Below are positions 50,343-62,100 of a DNA stretch of 64,000 bases, piece by piece. The stretch comes from Progne subis subis (taxonomy: Eukaryota; Chordata; Aves; Passeriformes; Hirundinidae): the NCBI GenBank assembly GCA_022316685.1, contig JAKJHU010000033.1:2532321-2596320 (forward strand), in the 5' to 3' direction. The position numbers and the translations under genes are program-made. Within the stretch, counting starts at the first letter, position 1. Every line of letters starts with the position of its first letter. A model generated the notes under the pieces. It worked only from the letters and a program-made list of their open reading frames with translations, was not told the origin of the DNA and did not search any database.

Positions 50343-51948
50343 ACTACTATGCATTAGAACAGAAGAGTGGTAAGTGCAAATGGAGGTAGTATTAGCTCTA
50401 TTTTTGTATTAAAGAGTTAACCAAAACACAGGGAAGTTGTTTGAGACTTGAAGCACCCTGGCTGCTGACTGGTCAAAGGAGAAAGGCTGCTTGAAGCCAT
50501 TTAAGGAAAGAAGGACTTTACAAAGTATTTAGGAATTGTCCTTGAAGGATGCACTGAAGGAAGTGTGTTGGAGCCACATCAGTAACAAAGCAAGCTTTTG
50601 ACGTCATGATTCCTGCTACTTAGAAGTCTGAAATTGGCTGGTTTTATGGCTTGGCCCTTTTGCTGTTGCCCTGGATTCCACTAGCAGCAAGGAAAGCAGC
50701 AGAGCTGGGGGCAGGATCTGGCATTGCTCAGTTTCCGCAGCCACGTGAGTTGCACTGTTCATTGTGGTGCCAGAAGTGGCTTGGGCCATTTCTGTGCCAG
50801 ACAAAAGGAGCAGAGGATTGGTCTCAAGAAGAGCCATAAAGCTGCAAATTCTAGAGGCTTGTTGAACTTAGGAAACCAAATTACTGGAGCTTGGTACTGG
50901 GAAAGGCATTGAATTGCTGCAGTGATCGGACAGGAGGGCAGGGTCCATGGATTCCCATCCTAATAAAACTGTAGATATGTCCAGGTAGGCTTTTTATGCA
51001 AACCTTTCCTTGTGCATCTGCTGAGGGCTGTTTGCTCTGTCCCTGTGACAGGAGCTGAGCTGGGTTGGGAGCCAGGCTCTCCCCACTGTTTGCATGGGGT
51101 GGAGGGGCTTTCCAGGCAGGGTCTGACACCCCTCCCTCCTAAAGTCAGCTGGTGCTGAGCACTCTTCAGGTGCGGGATCCGGTACGATGTAGCTGTTGGG
51201 TTGTTCCGGTAGGAAAGATCTTGTTTGTTAGGAAAACCAAGTGTGAAAACAGAAGAGAAACAAGCAGGACAGTGAGGTTTCAAACATGCCCACAAATGAG
51301 GAGGAGGACACTACAGAAAACCCTCTGTGACGAAGCAGCCCTTTCCCCAGTCACGAATGGGTAATACCACCCCCAGATCATCTGCTCTTCTGGGTGGGAT
51401 TTGCTAGCGTAGGGGCCTGAATGTGTCCCTGTAACTCAGAAAAATTCACTGCCTGGCACAAAGTAGGATGGGGGTGACTGAGGACTCAAGATGCCAGTTT
51501 AGGCACATTTTTATCTAGACATGAGTTCAGCTGTTACAAATCTGAGCCACATTTGGATCTCCATCTTCAAGCCAAAAATCAACCTATCTAAATAAAACTG
51601 TTGTTGTTGGGTTTAATTTGGATTCTTATGTTGGATTTGTCTGAAATGAGAATTTGTACTAAGGCTGCTGCTGACATCTGAGTCCTCTTAAGTGTAGATA
51701 TCATTTGCAATCCCACACTGGCACATGAGGGCAGAGCTTGCCTCCAAATTCCACTTGCTTGGGAGCACCACAACTCCGCAGGAGTGTACGATCAGCGAAT
51801 GCAGAGGCACTTCCCCAAAGGACTCAAGTTTTCTTCTCTTCTGCTGGCCACCCTGAATGAAACATAAAATCTTGTGTTTTAAGCATAATAATGCTCAAAC
51901 TGTAACTTGGAGCATCTGTTCACACAGTCATTCCCTTCTCCTGAGAAT

Positions 51949-51986
51949 TAACCACATAAACTCTTTTTGTCTCCTCTTTTCTCCAG
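51949..51986 (+). promoter_or_regulatory. 3' splice site of exon B: branch point and pyrimidine tract
   Basis: A TTAAC branch-point candidate lies near 51948-51952, about 35 nt from the acceptor. It is followed by the pyrimidine-rich 'ctctttttgtctcctcttttctccag' ending at 51986. There is no competing AG in between. This is a strong, ordinary acceptor, in contrast with the long one of exon A. Confidence 0.65.
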
Positions 51987-52086
51987 GTCAACAGACTATG
52001 GCACTACCTATGAAAAGCTAAATGACAAAGTAGGCCTGAAGACTGTGCTGAGCTACCTATATGTCAGTCCCACTAACAAGAGGAAG
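51987..52086 (+). CDS. SORCS3: SorCS receptor VPS10-domain exon B (100 nt, phase 2 to phase 0)
   Basis: The first base completes the arginine codon begun in exon A. The remaining 33 codons read STDYGTTYEKLNDKVGLKTV and then LSYLYVSPTNKRK, ending exactly at a codon boundary before the donor gtaagg (52087). S-T-D-Y-G-T-T-Y fits the Asp-box/BNR pattern (S-x-D-x-G-x-T plus an aromatic) that marks propeller blades of VPS10 receptors. The following L-S-Y-L-Y-V-S-P is a blade strand. The wording is nearly invariant among SorCS proteins, which makes the family call firm. Paralogue choice is less certain: DFNLGSV upstream and KTVLSYLYV here favour SORCS3 in my recollection. The next exon, expected to begin with an IMLLSDP-like sequence, was not found before 64000. 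Confidence 0.93.
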
Positions 52087-53155
52087 GTAAGGGAGAGCCA
52101 TTGCACTGGTAGCTATAGAAACAAAATAACAGCATTCTGAGAGGAATTATGATCCTAAAGTGAAATCTGTTGGTAATTCACAAGAGCTTGAATTTGCTGT
52201 GTAAGTCACACGGGTGCAATACCATGGAATCCCATAGAACTGATCCTGCTTTACTTGTGATGGTGATGAATTAATTCCTGTCTGAACTTGCTAGAGAAGT
52301 AAAAAGGTTGATTTTATTTGCATCTGACTGTTACAACTTTAAAGAACTGACACAGACATTTCTGGGTTTCTTTCTTATACCGGCTTTGGGTATTGCATAT
52401 CTCCATGCCTTGTGTCTCCTTATTATTAGAAATACTGAGTAAAAGGTGTTTATTTCTGCATTTGACTCTTTCTCCCCACATTTGGAGGTAAAGATGTAAA
52501 TGACATTCTCTTTGGTTGCATCATGTAAGGGGGCTGAAAGCAGAATATGCCTGTGAGAGTGGGTGGAAGACCTACAATTTGATTTGGTTGTGTAGGAGAG
52601 AAGATGAGGTCACAGCTTTCCAACCCCCCTGCTCACTCTTCCCACCTGATGCAATTAGGGCTGCAGCTGGCTCACACAAGCACAGCCCAGGAACTGCAAC
52701 TCAGTGCCTTTTTGGTTTAAAATTATTGCCTCTGTTAATTCAGGGGAGGAAGTGGGATAAAGATGCTTTCAGCGACCCACAGAAATCAGTGTGGGAGGGC
52801 TGCAGCATGAAGCTAGTTGCTGACAGTGAAGTTATGGTTGGACAGTGTAGAGGCCCAGTGCAACATATCTGATCACTTCCAAACTGTCCATATCCTGTCC
52901 CCATCAAAAGACTTCCAAACTAGTAACTTGCTACTTGTGCTGTTCTTATTATGACTGCTGTGTTTTCCATCACTGGTCAGTCTACAGATGATTTGGAACT
53001 GATGTTTATTTCAGTGTATGCAACCATAAAGCAGACATAGCTCTGGTTAGTAAGAGTGTTTGGATCTACAGGGAAGAGGAAGAATGCAGTGGCTAGAGTT
53101 CAGCTTATATTTTTCCTGATGCAGGAGCTGAACTGTTGTTACAATTACTTTAACA

Positions 53156-53184
53156 CCCCCCCCCCCCCCCCCTTTTTTTTTTTT
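53156..53184 (+). repeat. C17 followed by T12
   Basis: Seventeen C at 53156-53172 abut twelve T at 53173-53184, so 29 nt are pure pyrimidine in two blocks. On the minus strand this is A12-G17, a long G run. It lies 1.07 kb downstream of exon B. Confidence 0.95.
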
Positions 53185-53463
53185 AACCTTTTTTCCCCTG
53201 AGCAAAATAGATTAAGATGTTTTGTAGTGAGTTTTCCTGGCCTTCACACCCATCCTATATCCAATATGGGGGGCACCAAAGAGTTAATTCTTCTTCATTC
53301 TGTTTCCAAAGCAACTCTGCCCACCCAAAAGCACAGGCAATATGCTCAGTTACAAATCCTACGTCACTGGTGTAAAGACTCCCTCACAAATCAGAGTACG
53401 AGGATATATTATTATCTTCTAGCAATTTCTCAGGCTATTGAGCTTTACAGATTACCAGTCTCC

Positions 53464-53486
53464 TTTTTTTTTTTTTTTTTTTTTTT
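53464..53486 (+). repeat. T23 homopolymer
   Basis: Twenty-three consecutive T followed by AATTAAAACC. Confidence 0.9.
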
Positions 53487-54776
53487 AATTAAAACCACCT
53501 ACATTTCATCATATAGTGGCATATAGGCCTATCTTTCCTTGCTGTTTACGTATTTGAGATTAGGAATTTAAAAGAAATTTTTTGCTTTTCTGTTTAAGGA
53601 AATGATTTCTGGACCTCTCTGTGCCCTTCTCATCCCTTCTGAAAAATCTTACGAGATGTAGAGACAAGCTGTAAAGAAAACTCATAGGAAACCAGCTTTA
53701 GTGCTGTGGGAACAACTTGCTTCCATTCTTTCTACCTCTGCTAAATATATGAGCACTGTTATTGTGCATGCTTAAACAGCTGGTCTGTTTGCACTCTGCT
53801 TTGTTAACCATCAAAGCAATTCCAGACATTCATTGTAGCACTTGAGAAGTGTCTGAACAAGGTGCCACTGGACCGGAGCATCTGAAATATGTCAAATTTG
53901 GGGTTGGGTTTATTGTCCACCTACTCCTCTTACAGATTCTTGAGGTTATGCACTGCAAAATATACACTAGGCTTGTAGTTATCTCCCAGTCTCTCTGGGT
54001 GAACATTATTCCTGTGGCAAGGGGAGTAAGCAGAATGATTTTGCTGAGCTCCTGAGGGCAGCTGCCAATGCTGAATCACAAAGGAATAGACGAATCAGTT
54101 GCATCCCAGCAGAAAAAGCCCCTTGTGTCTCACCTCCAGCAGCAGAGGTGCTGCCTTGTTGAACTTGATGCAGGGATCTCCTGTGAGCTGCAGGAGCGGT
54201 CTTTTCTTGAGGCAGTAAGTGTGTGGGAGGTACCATCAGTAAGTGGCATGCCTGGAGCCTGTGCACACACGAATGAACCATGCAGACCTGTCCAGGCAAG
54301 GTGTTTTCTCCTGAGGCTCACTCCCAGGCAGTGATTGGAGCCTGCATGCCTCATAGCTCCTGTTGATTTCTGATGGGTTTGCACACTGCTGCTGGCCCTG
54401 TCTACTCATTAGTGCTTAGAGGATTAGTGCTTACTTGGAGGAGGAGAAAAGCTTTCCATACATTCATTCCTAATTGATTTACTAGTGAGAAGGATAATTA
54501 CTTCTCAGCTACCCTGCAGAACTACAGTGGGAATTACCTGTCAGATTTCTTTGAAGACCCAAAATGCCTCTTTTCAGCTGTTAAATAGGAATTATGTGTT
54601 CAGCCAAATGCCAGTTACATAAACATCATTTACCTGAATTGTGGCATAACCCCTGGGCTCAATTATTAGGCATGGGGATTTAAAAGCTAGCACTTTTCTT
54701 CCTTCTTTTAAAAGAAAAGCCTTTTGTTTCTGAATTTTTGTTGTTTGTTTTTGTTTTTGAAAAATTTGGGTAGGAA

Positions 54777-54805
54777 TTTTTTGTTTTGTTTTGTTTTGTT
54801 TTTTT
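54777..54805 (+). repeat. TTTTG pentanucleotide repeat
   Basis: About four TTTTG units flanked by T runs, preceded by T/G-rich sequence from about 54725. Confidence 0.88.
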
Positions 54806-57800
54806 GGCAACCTGTGCTTTATTACTTGAAGGGCAGGTTTAGTCTGTAGCTGTTCCTGGATTTTCCATGTTGCTGCTGCTGGGTGATATCCACCCCACCC
54901 TCCTCACCAAGAGAGCAAAGACTGAGCTGAGGTGACTCTGGCTGTGGTGCAGATCTGGGTCCCAGAGCTCCTGCCTGCTCCCAGGTGCTACTCAACCTGC
55001 TGATGGCAGCTCTTGGAGCTGAGATGGGGCATGTTCATTTCCTAGAAATCACAGAAGGTATTGGGAAAATGCGCTTCGCCCTTGTGCAATTTGACATTTG
55101 CAGCTATGATTAAATCAGTACTACAACATGAACATACCAAAGGAGCCTGCTGGGAATTCTTTTTCCCAGCTATGATACCTGAGAGCTATCACTCCTAAGT
55201 GGTCAGGCCCAGCTTGGTGATCTGAGACCGCCTTGGGCGCTGACATAAGGGAACAGCCATGCATTCTGCAGCCCACTGTGAATCTGCATTGTAGTCAAAA
55301 CACTCCCTGCCGTGAGCCAGGACTACTTCATCCTCCCGTGGAGCTGTCATACTGCTAATTCCCTTCCCTAAGAACTAGCAAGTTCGGGGTTTCACAGCGC
55401 TTTGCAAGTGTATGGAAAGCCTCTGCTGCTGGGAGTTGAAACTGCCAGACGTGGATCTGCTCTCCTGCAGGTGCTTGGGCTGTTCTTCCTCTCACTTGCA
55501 CAATAGGCACTTGTGTCTGGATCAGGAAATTCTGCACTGAGCTCTCCTTACTGCTGTGAAATTCCAGGTGATCTTTGCCCTTAGCTGTCAGGCAGCTCTG
55601 AAGTCCTGGGAACTGGCTTTCTTGAGAGTTCCTGATTTGGGCTCTGGTGAGAAACCAAGTGCCTGCAGTGTTGACACTTCCAAACCCAAGAAGATGCTCT
55701 AATAGGCAGAGTGTGTTCCAGGACACAACTTCCCCTTTAGTGCATCCACCCACCCTGTTGTTGGCCTGAAAGACCACATGTGAAGCATCTGCTTTGTCCA
55801 GTTACCAAATCAGTTTCAACAAGCAGGTAGCTTGTGGTAAACTTCAGAATGGAAAAATTTTGATATTTGTTTAGCAGCACCTCTTCCTTACAGATGAATG
55901 GGATTTATGAACAGATGTTTGACTGCTCTGAAAAGCTGAAATTTGCAAAATGCTTTTCTTTGGCTTTTCTACCCTGTAGCCTGTTGTCTGTCTTTGGGGA
56001 TATGACAAAAAGCTGCTTACTCTCTGCTGAGCAGAGATCTCAGTTCCCTGCTGACCTTTAATTTAAAGCTGTATTTTGGGTGTTAGTTACATTTTACTAG
56101 AGGCAGATTTTCACAGTGGTCTGGGAATTAAAAGTGTTTATTTCCTCCAAGACACTAAGGGAAAAATCTCTTCTATTTTAATAGGAACATTTCTCTTGAC
56201 TTTTTAAATTTCCAGTTCCTTTTAATCCTGATTCTCTTCTTCATGGTTGCTGAAAAAATTCTGTTAGAAAATTGAATAATTTCCACAAAATATTAAGCTT
56301 GTAATTCTTTGCTTAGCTGGCTGCACTGCTAAATGTCACTGCTTGGAGCTGAAGTACTGTGATTTCATATTTTCTAGCATGAGTTTGTCTGCTGGGTAAG
56401 ATCCCCTATTGTGAGAATGTTCCCTTTCTTCTTGGTTGTCAATAACAGGGTTCATTTTACAACTGATGCCTCACAGGGGGATGTAAAGCCCTTCCAAAAG
56501 GGTGCAGAAAGATGAGAATTGGAAGTCCTGAAGCACTGCTCCTTTCAGGCACGGAGGTGCCACTTTGTATCTCAAGGAATTGTTGAACCATAGATTTTAG
56601 CTATTACTTTTTCCTGTGAAATATTCTGTAAAGAGTGCTTATTCTTGGTGAAGATGTTGTTTAGTTGAAAACCCAGTTCTCACTCTGGGACTTTCATCTC
56701 TACCCTTGGGAATACTGTGGAGGTGGAGACGATGGAGTTAAAAAGAATTTAAAAGAAAGAGAGGAAAAAGGAAGAGAATAACAACTCTGGCAAATCAGCC
56801 CCACTTTCCTGTATAGTTATTTTTCAGATAAGGTGTGGATAAACTGGAGGCCCTGATTGCATTTAAGATCTGAGGTGACAGTTCTGATGTCTTAGGAATA
56901 CCTTCCTTCATGAATTTTCTTTGCAATTCAGTTTGCTGCAGTTGTTTAGCTTTTCCCCTGAGCTATTACAATCATTGTTGCAGGTGATGATTTGAAGAAT
57001 TAAAAGGTCTGTAGCCTTTTATGCTGACTGTCTGAACAGAAACATCACCCAGGTGCAGTGAATGAAATGAGGACTCCCCCCATTTTTCCCTTATACCAGA
57101 ACTGAAGCATTTTAGGTTTTATTTAAAGGTAGGGCTTCCAGGTAAGCTATTCGAACAGTAGCTGAAAACAGAATAAAGCTGAAATAAAGTTATGGTGCTC
57201 ACTTACAGCTTTGAGAAAATGTTTTTTTGCAGTAGTTCCTTTGTTGTCACAGAATCAAAATGGAGGGGCAGTACAAATCACTGAAGCTGTAAAACCCCAA
57301 GTCATGCTGCACCTCTCGTACCTCATCATGCCTCTGAACTTGGCCCATCAGAAGGATAAATGTTTAGAGATATTTGGAAAGTAAGAGTTTCTGGAAGATA
57401 AATCTAATTAGATTTGTTTGTGTCTGTACAGTTTCTAGGAGGTGAAGTGGAGCAACTGTTTATGAGCTGGCAGCGGGCAATGCTGTGTTGCTGTTCAGGT
57501 TAATGAAGGAAGAAATTTTCTACAATACTGTAATTGCAGAGGAATGCACCTGGCTGGTGACTAGCTAGACTATTGGGAGTGACACCTCCCTTTACAGAAG
57601 CTGGAGATCCCGAAAGGAGCACAAGTCTCTTTGACCTCTCCTTTATTTCTTCTTGGAGAGTAACTGAGAGCAAAACCTGTCCTGGCCTTCTCTATCTCCA
57701 AAGGGAATTCCTCAGCTGTGATTGGAGCCTCAGGGCAGAACCATGATTCAAACCTATTTTGGTTTTGCCTTCATTTCTTAGTTCACATGCTCCCAAGGGG

Positions 57801-59135
57801 AATTCTGTAGCATTTTGTTTTCTCCTTACTCATCAAACGTGTGTCAGGTTGATGAGGCAGAGATTCCAGCACAGTACCTGCTATTTGCTAGCCCAACATG
57901 AACTGGGCTGCCATGTTTAACCACAGCTCTCATTAATCATCTGCTGCTTTTTCCTAAGACTGAATCCCTTGCTATTGGTGAGCAACTGAGCTCTGCACTA
58001 AGGCCCAAACGGATTTAGGAAGATAGAAGGTTTCCTTGGACCCTTTTTCCTCGTTGTGCTGACACTGTGATCAAGAGTCTGTGCTGCGCACTGGCACTTG
58101 CTGATGTGATCTCGAGAAGGTGTTTGTAACTCAAAGGCAATGGGGCTAAGTTAGAGCCACAGAGCAAGAGTGATGGGACAAGCTGTTTCTACTGTCTTTT
58201 ATCCCTAATCTTTCCCTTCAGTCTAATGGAGTACAGTCACTAAGTAGCTCCTGGTTTTGCAGCATTAACAGGTACTAAATTACCTGACTTGTAAATGCTG
58301 CTGTAAAAGTCTCTGTGTGCACTCCTTTTCTGGACCCATTGAGCTGTGTATGATGTTCCTGTGTTTCTCAGAGCTCCAAAATCCATGCCACCCGGTCCAG
58401 AGATGATGGGGGCAGATAGGAAGGCTGTGAAACACAGTGCCTGGCTTTGCTGAGCTCAGGTTTGCCTACTCTGGTTAACAAGTGGATTGTAGAAATGTCA
58501 CTGTCAGCGGGGTAACACCTCAGCGGATCCATCTCGTAAATACACTTCAGGGACAGTCACACTCCATCTCCAGAACTGAAAATTCAAATAGAGGAATAAA
58601 ATGTGAATGAAGTAGTCGTATTTTTCTTCACTTACTGGTGTTGCAAAGATGATTTCCTCAAGGTCACCCACAACATCTGTGGAAGAGTGAGAGGATGCAT
58701 GACATGATGTTTTATCTACAAGGTGCAGTGTTGTGTGCTGTTGTATGTGGGATTCTCTCTATGTCCAATTAATTCAGCTTGAATTTGGCACCTGAGAGAA
58801 GAGATTGTTTTTGTAAATGTTTGCAAAACTGCAACCTGCAACTGTATGAAAAAAAAAAAAAATCAAACGAATTACAGTCGGTTTATAATACTTCAAGAAG
58901 TGGAGTTTAAGAATTTCTTGTTTGAAGGGTTTTCTGTTTTTTATTTTGAATTCAGCAAAGTTACATTTTCAGAGTAGGTTCCTCTGACCTTTCCTGTGTA
59001 AGATATATAGTTCCCTGATGCTGGATGACTTGGTTTATTAGTGTTTTGAACATGGTTCAAGGTCAATGAATGGAAAAGACTGAGCTATAAAGGCGTAAAT
59101 ACTTTTAAATCTTTTTCAGAATGTCCAAGTTGATG

Positions 59136-59197
59136 TTTTTGTTGTTGTTTACTGTTGTGTCTTTTGTGTGTGTTTTTTTTCTGTTTTGTTTTGTTTA
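59136..59197 (+). repeat. T/G-rich simple sequence
   Basis: Interspersed TTG, TG and TTTTG units with T8, about 60 bp. Low-complexity sequence. Confidence 0.8.
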
Positions 59198-62100
59198 AGT
59201 TATTGTTACTTGTATATTTGGGGATTGTGCCTCCTTGTGAATCTTTCTAGTCAAGATGCTCCTGTGAGAGTTTTCTGCCCTCTTGCAGTCAGGAACTGAC
59301 ATGCCAGATGCCCCACTGGAACCTGACCTGTAGGATCCTGTCCCTAGAGAAAGAACAAAGTCTGTTTGCTTGCAGGTTTTAACTTTACCATTTCTGACTT
59401 CACATGAATCATGGAGAAAAACAGAGGTTGTGCAACATCTGTGCTCTGGGAGATGACCATTTTCCAGAACAGACAACACAGAATTGGGACCCAAACTGAT
59501 GCGAGACCCCCAGTGGAAGTTTCCCCCTTTCTTAAACAGGGGCAATGTGATCGTTGCCCTCCAGGGAAGGCTGTCTCTTGGAATTCAGGAATGTGAAAAC
59601 TGGGAATTCCTGGTGGTTTTTTTCAGTTAGTTCTCTGAAGAAGCAGATATATTCAAAAACAAACAGAAAAAAACTCCACCAGACCCACTGAACCACACAC
59701 ATTGCTCATCAGCTGTTTCTAAAAATAAATGCAATTGAGATAATTAAAAAAGTACCCCCATATGGCATTATTTAATGGGGCTGAAGGGGAGAGGGTTAGA
59801 AAATAGGTATAAATAGAAACTGCCATTTACAATGAAAGCCATCCTTTTGGTGTTTGTGAAGGAAAAGAAGTTCATGTATTACAAAACTTGAGTTAGGTTT
59901 GTCTTTGTGTACCTTTATATATCTGCCTTTTGCATTATTGCATCTCTGTATTCCAAATTGCAATGAATTTTTGGAGCAAAAGGACAGTTACTGGGTAAGA
60001 GTGATAAGCTTGGCAGGTTACTGGTGCGTACCTGTGACAGGGCTAAAATTCATTCCCTCTCTCCTGTTGCATTCTGTGCCTGCTTCACCTTGTATTGCTC
60101 CAGCCATGGCCCTACAGAGACTTAGGGGTCTTACAAGGTCGTTAAGACAAGAAATAAGGTAAAACTGAAGAGGTCCCATCCACATTCAGATGTAGAGTTC
60201 CCAGAGCTGGCTGTCAGAAAAACAGAGGTAGTTTGCTCCAATTTAGACAGTGGGTGTTATAGGACAGATCAGGAGTTACGATATCAGCTAAAATAAAGCT
60301 GCAATTTTGTCACCTAGCATGAGCATTGCTTTTATGGAGTGGGCAGAGTGGAGCTGTGTGAGCTTTCAGAGTGCCTTGCCTTGGTAAGAGGGAGGCATCA
60401 CCTTGTACAGGGCTGCCTGTATTAACCACATGGCCTGTCAGCAGGGTCAACACAGCTGCAGGTCCTAATATAGGGCAATTTTATGAGACTTTTTTTTTCC
60501 TTTCTCCATCCTCCTTACCACACTCTGAAGTAGGGCCATCTCATTTACTGCTGCAGCTCCAATAATATATTAATTTATGAAGTATGAAAAACGAGGTAGT
60601 TTTGCATTAACAAGGAGGGGCATGGTGCTTCATGGACAGCAGGATAATCAATCAGTAATAGTGAGTCACTATATCCTGTTATTAAAAGGAGGGGAAAAGT
60701 AATAGAATGGGTGGAGAGCAGCTCTTGGAAAAGGGGCAGGTGGGTCCTTTTGAAGACCATATAATGATCTGACCTTGATCTTTACTGGTAAGAGCTGGTT
60801 CACCCAGACTTATTTCTTTTTGAGGAAAATCCTCCTGCCATCCCCTGCCAATCCATAGCCAATAATAAGTGGCAAAATATCTTTTAATTTCATTATTTTA
60901 CGAAGTGAAGAATAGAGAAGCACAGCATTACTGAGTGAATTCTCATTTTAATAGCCTGGATCAGCAGAGTCTGCAGGGCACGTGCTGGCCACAGTCTCAG
61001 TTTGTGGTGAACACACACATCTGCCTCTTACAGTGTAACTGTAATGTCAGCTCTGGTGTTATCAACTCTGTGTAAAATATTTTATCTCAAGCAGCACTGG
61101 GAAACCTGGAAACACTTGTCTGGCTGTGTTAGAATTAGTTTTCTTCAGCAAGGAGCTTGGCTAGGCTGGATCTTAGAGAGTTATTTCACTATGTCATGGA
61201 GTGCTTGAGGCTTCTTTTTGTATTAGTGGGAGTTTGTTGCCCTTCACCCTCTCGGTTCTAAGGTGCCTCTTTTTCAAAGTAATGGCAGGGTTTTTCTGAG
61301 TGGTGCATGGATGCAGTTAGGAAAAACTCAGGATGCAGTTTTACAGTGAGCCCTCTAATATTTTAATTTTCTGTTGCTGATAAAAAAAGCTCATCTGACA
61401 TCTTTTGTCTCCCTTGGAACCTTCCCATGGCAGACCAAGATGATCCTTAAACATGCCTGCAAGAAAGCAACAAAACTCCTGAAGCAGCTGTGCTGGGAGA
61501 TTGAGAGGCAATGGAATGGGTGCAGTGCTCAGGACCTGGAAATGGGTGGAAAGATGGAGTAAGCTTGGCAATTTTCTGACATTTGCCAATCGATTCTAAA
61601 ACCAAAGTGTTAGGGTTGTGTTGGAGATAAAACCGTTTCAATTCTGTTTCCTCTTACATTGGTTATTCAGAGCCCTACAGTGACCAGAGTTCACCTATGT
61701 GCATGAAGGGACACAGAAAGGAAAGGATATTATTTTCCCCAGGCTGTGAACTGTCAGTGACCCTGTTGGAATAGGATGTAGCAGCTGAGGTTCAGTCACT
61801 GGGGCAGTCGCTCATCTGCTAAGTGTGTAATTGCAGACAAAGCTACTTCCATAGACCTGCAAGGACTGTTTCATTGGGAGAGCTAATTATTAAATGTAAT
61901 GGAAAATGTCAAAGGCAGTGAGGTGCTAGTTGGGAATCTTCTACCTAGGTCTGGAACCTTCCCACATCTGGCACCCAAATCATTGGCGCCCAAGTTAGCG
62001 TGCAGAGCTTGCAACCTCATTGGAATGCTTAGAGCTGAGTGCTACCATGCAGAGCACTGCAATGCCAACACGTTTTGTAACTTTAATTTTTGTGGGGCCT

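Larger units (their letters stand above)
10524..51986 (+). other. Intron between exons A and B (41,463 bp)
   Basis: The intron begins gtatgtgg and ends with ctcctcttttctccag. Because exons A and B join in frame within a conserved protein segment, no constitutive exon is needed between them. Named contents are CR1 fragments at 19688-20099, 25130-25190 and 48195-48712, a CR1/L3-like relic near 45620-45945, a diverged repeat pair at 49542-49664 and 50215-50342, microsatellites, homopolymers and several AT-rich candidate regulatory blocks. Outside those I see no gene, RNA gene or intact mobile element. The longest open frame (196 codons, plus strand, 18816-19406) shows no family signature. Many SORCS introns are this large in other vertebrates. 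Confidence 0.85.

Noticed and set aside
55355..55777. 140-codon open frame on the minus strand in a slightly GC-richer stretch
   Set aside because: No motif or homologue recognised. GC enrichment alone lengthens chance ORFs.
57290..57380. Candidate next SorCS exon
   Set aside because: The open segment does not read as the expected IMLLSDP-type sequence and lacks a good acceptor.
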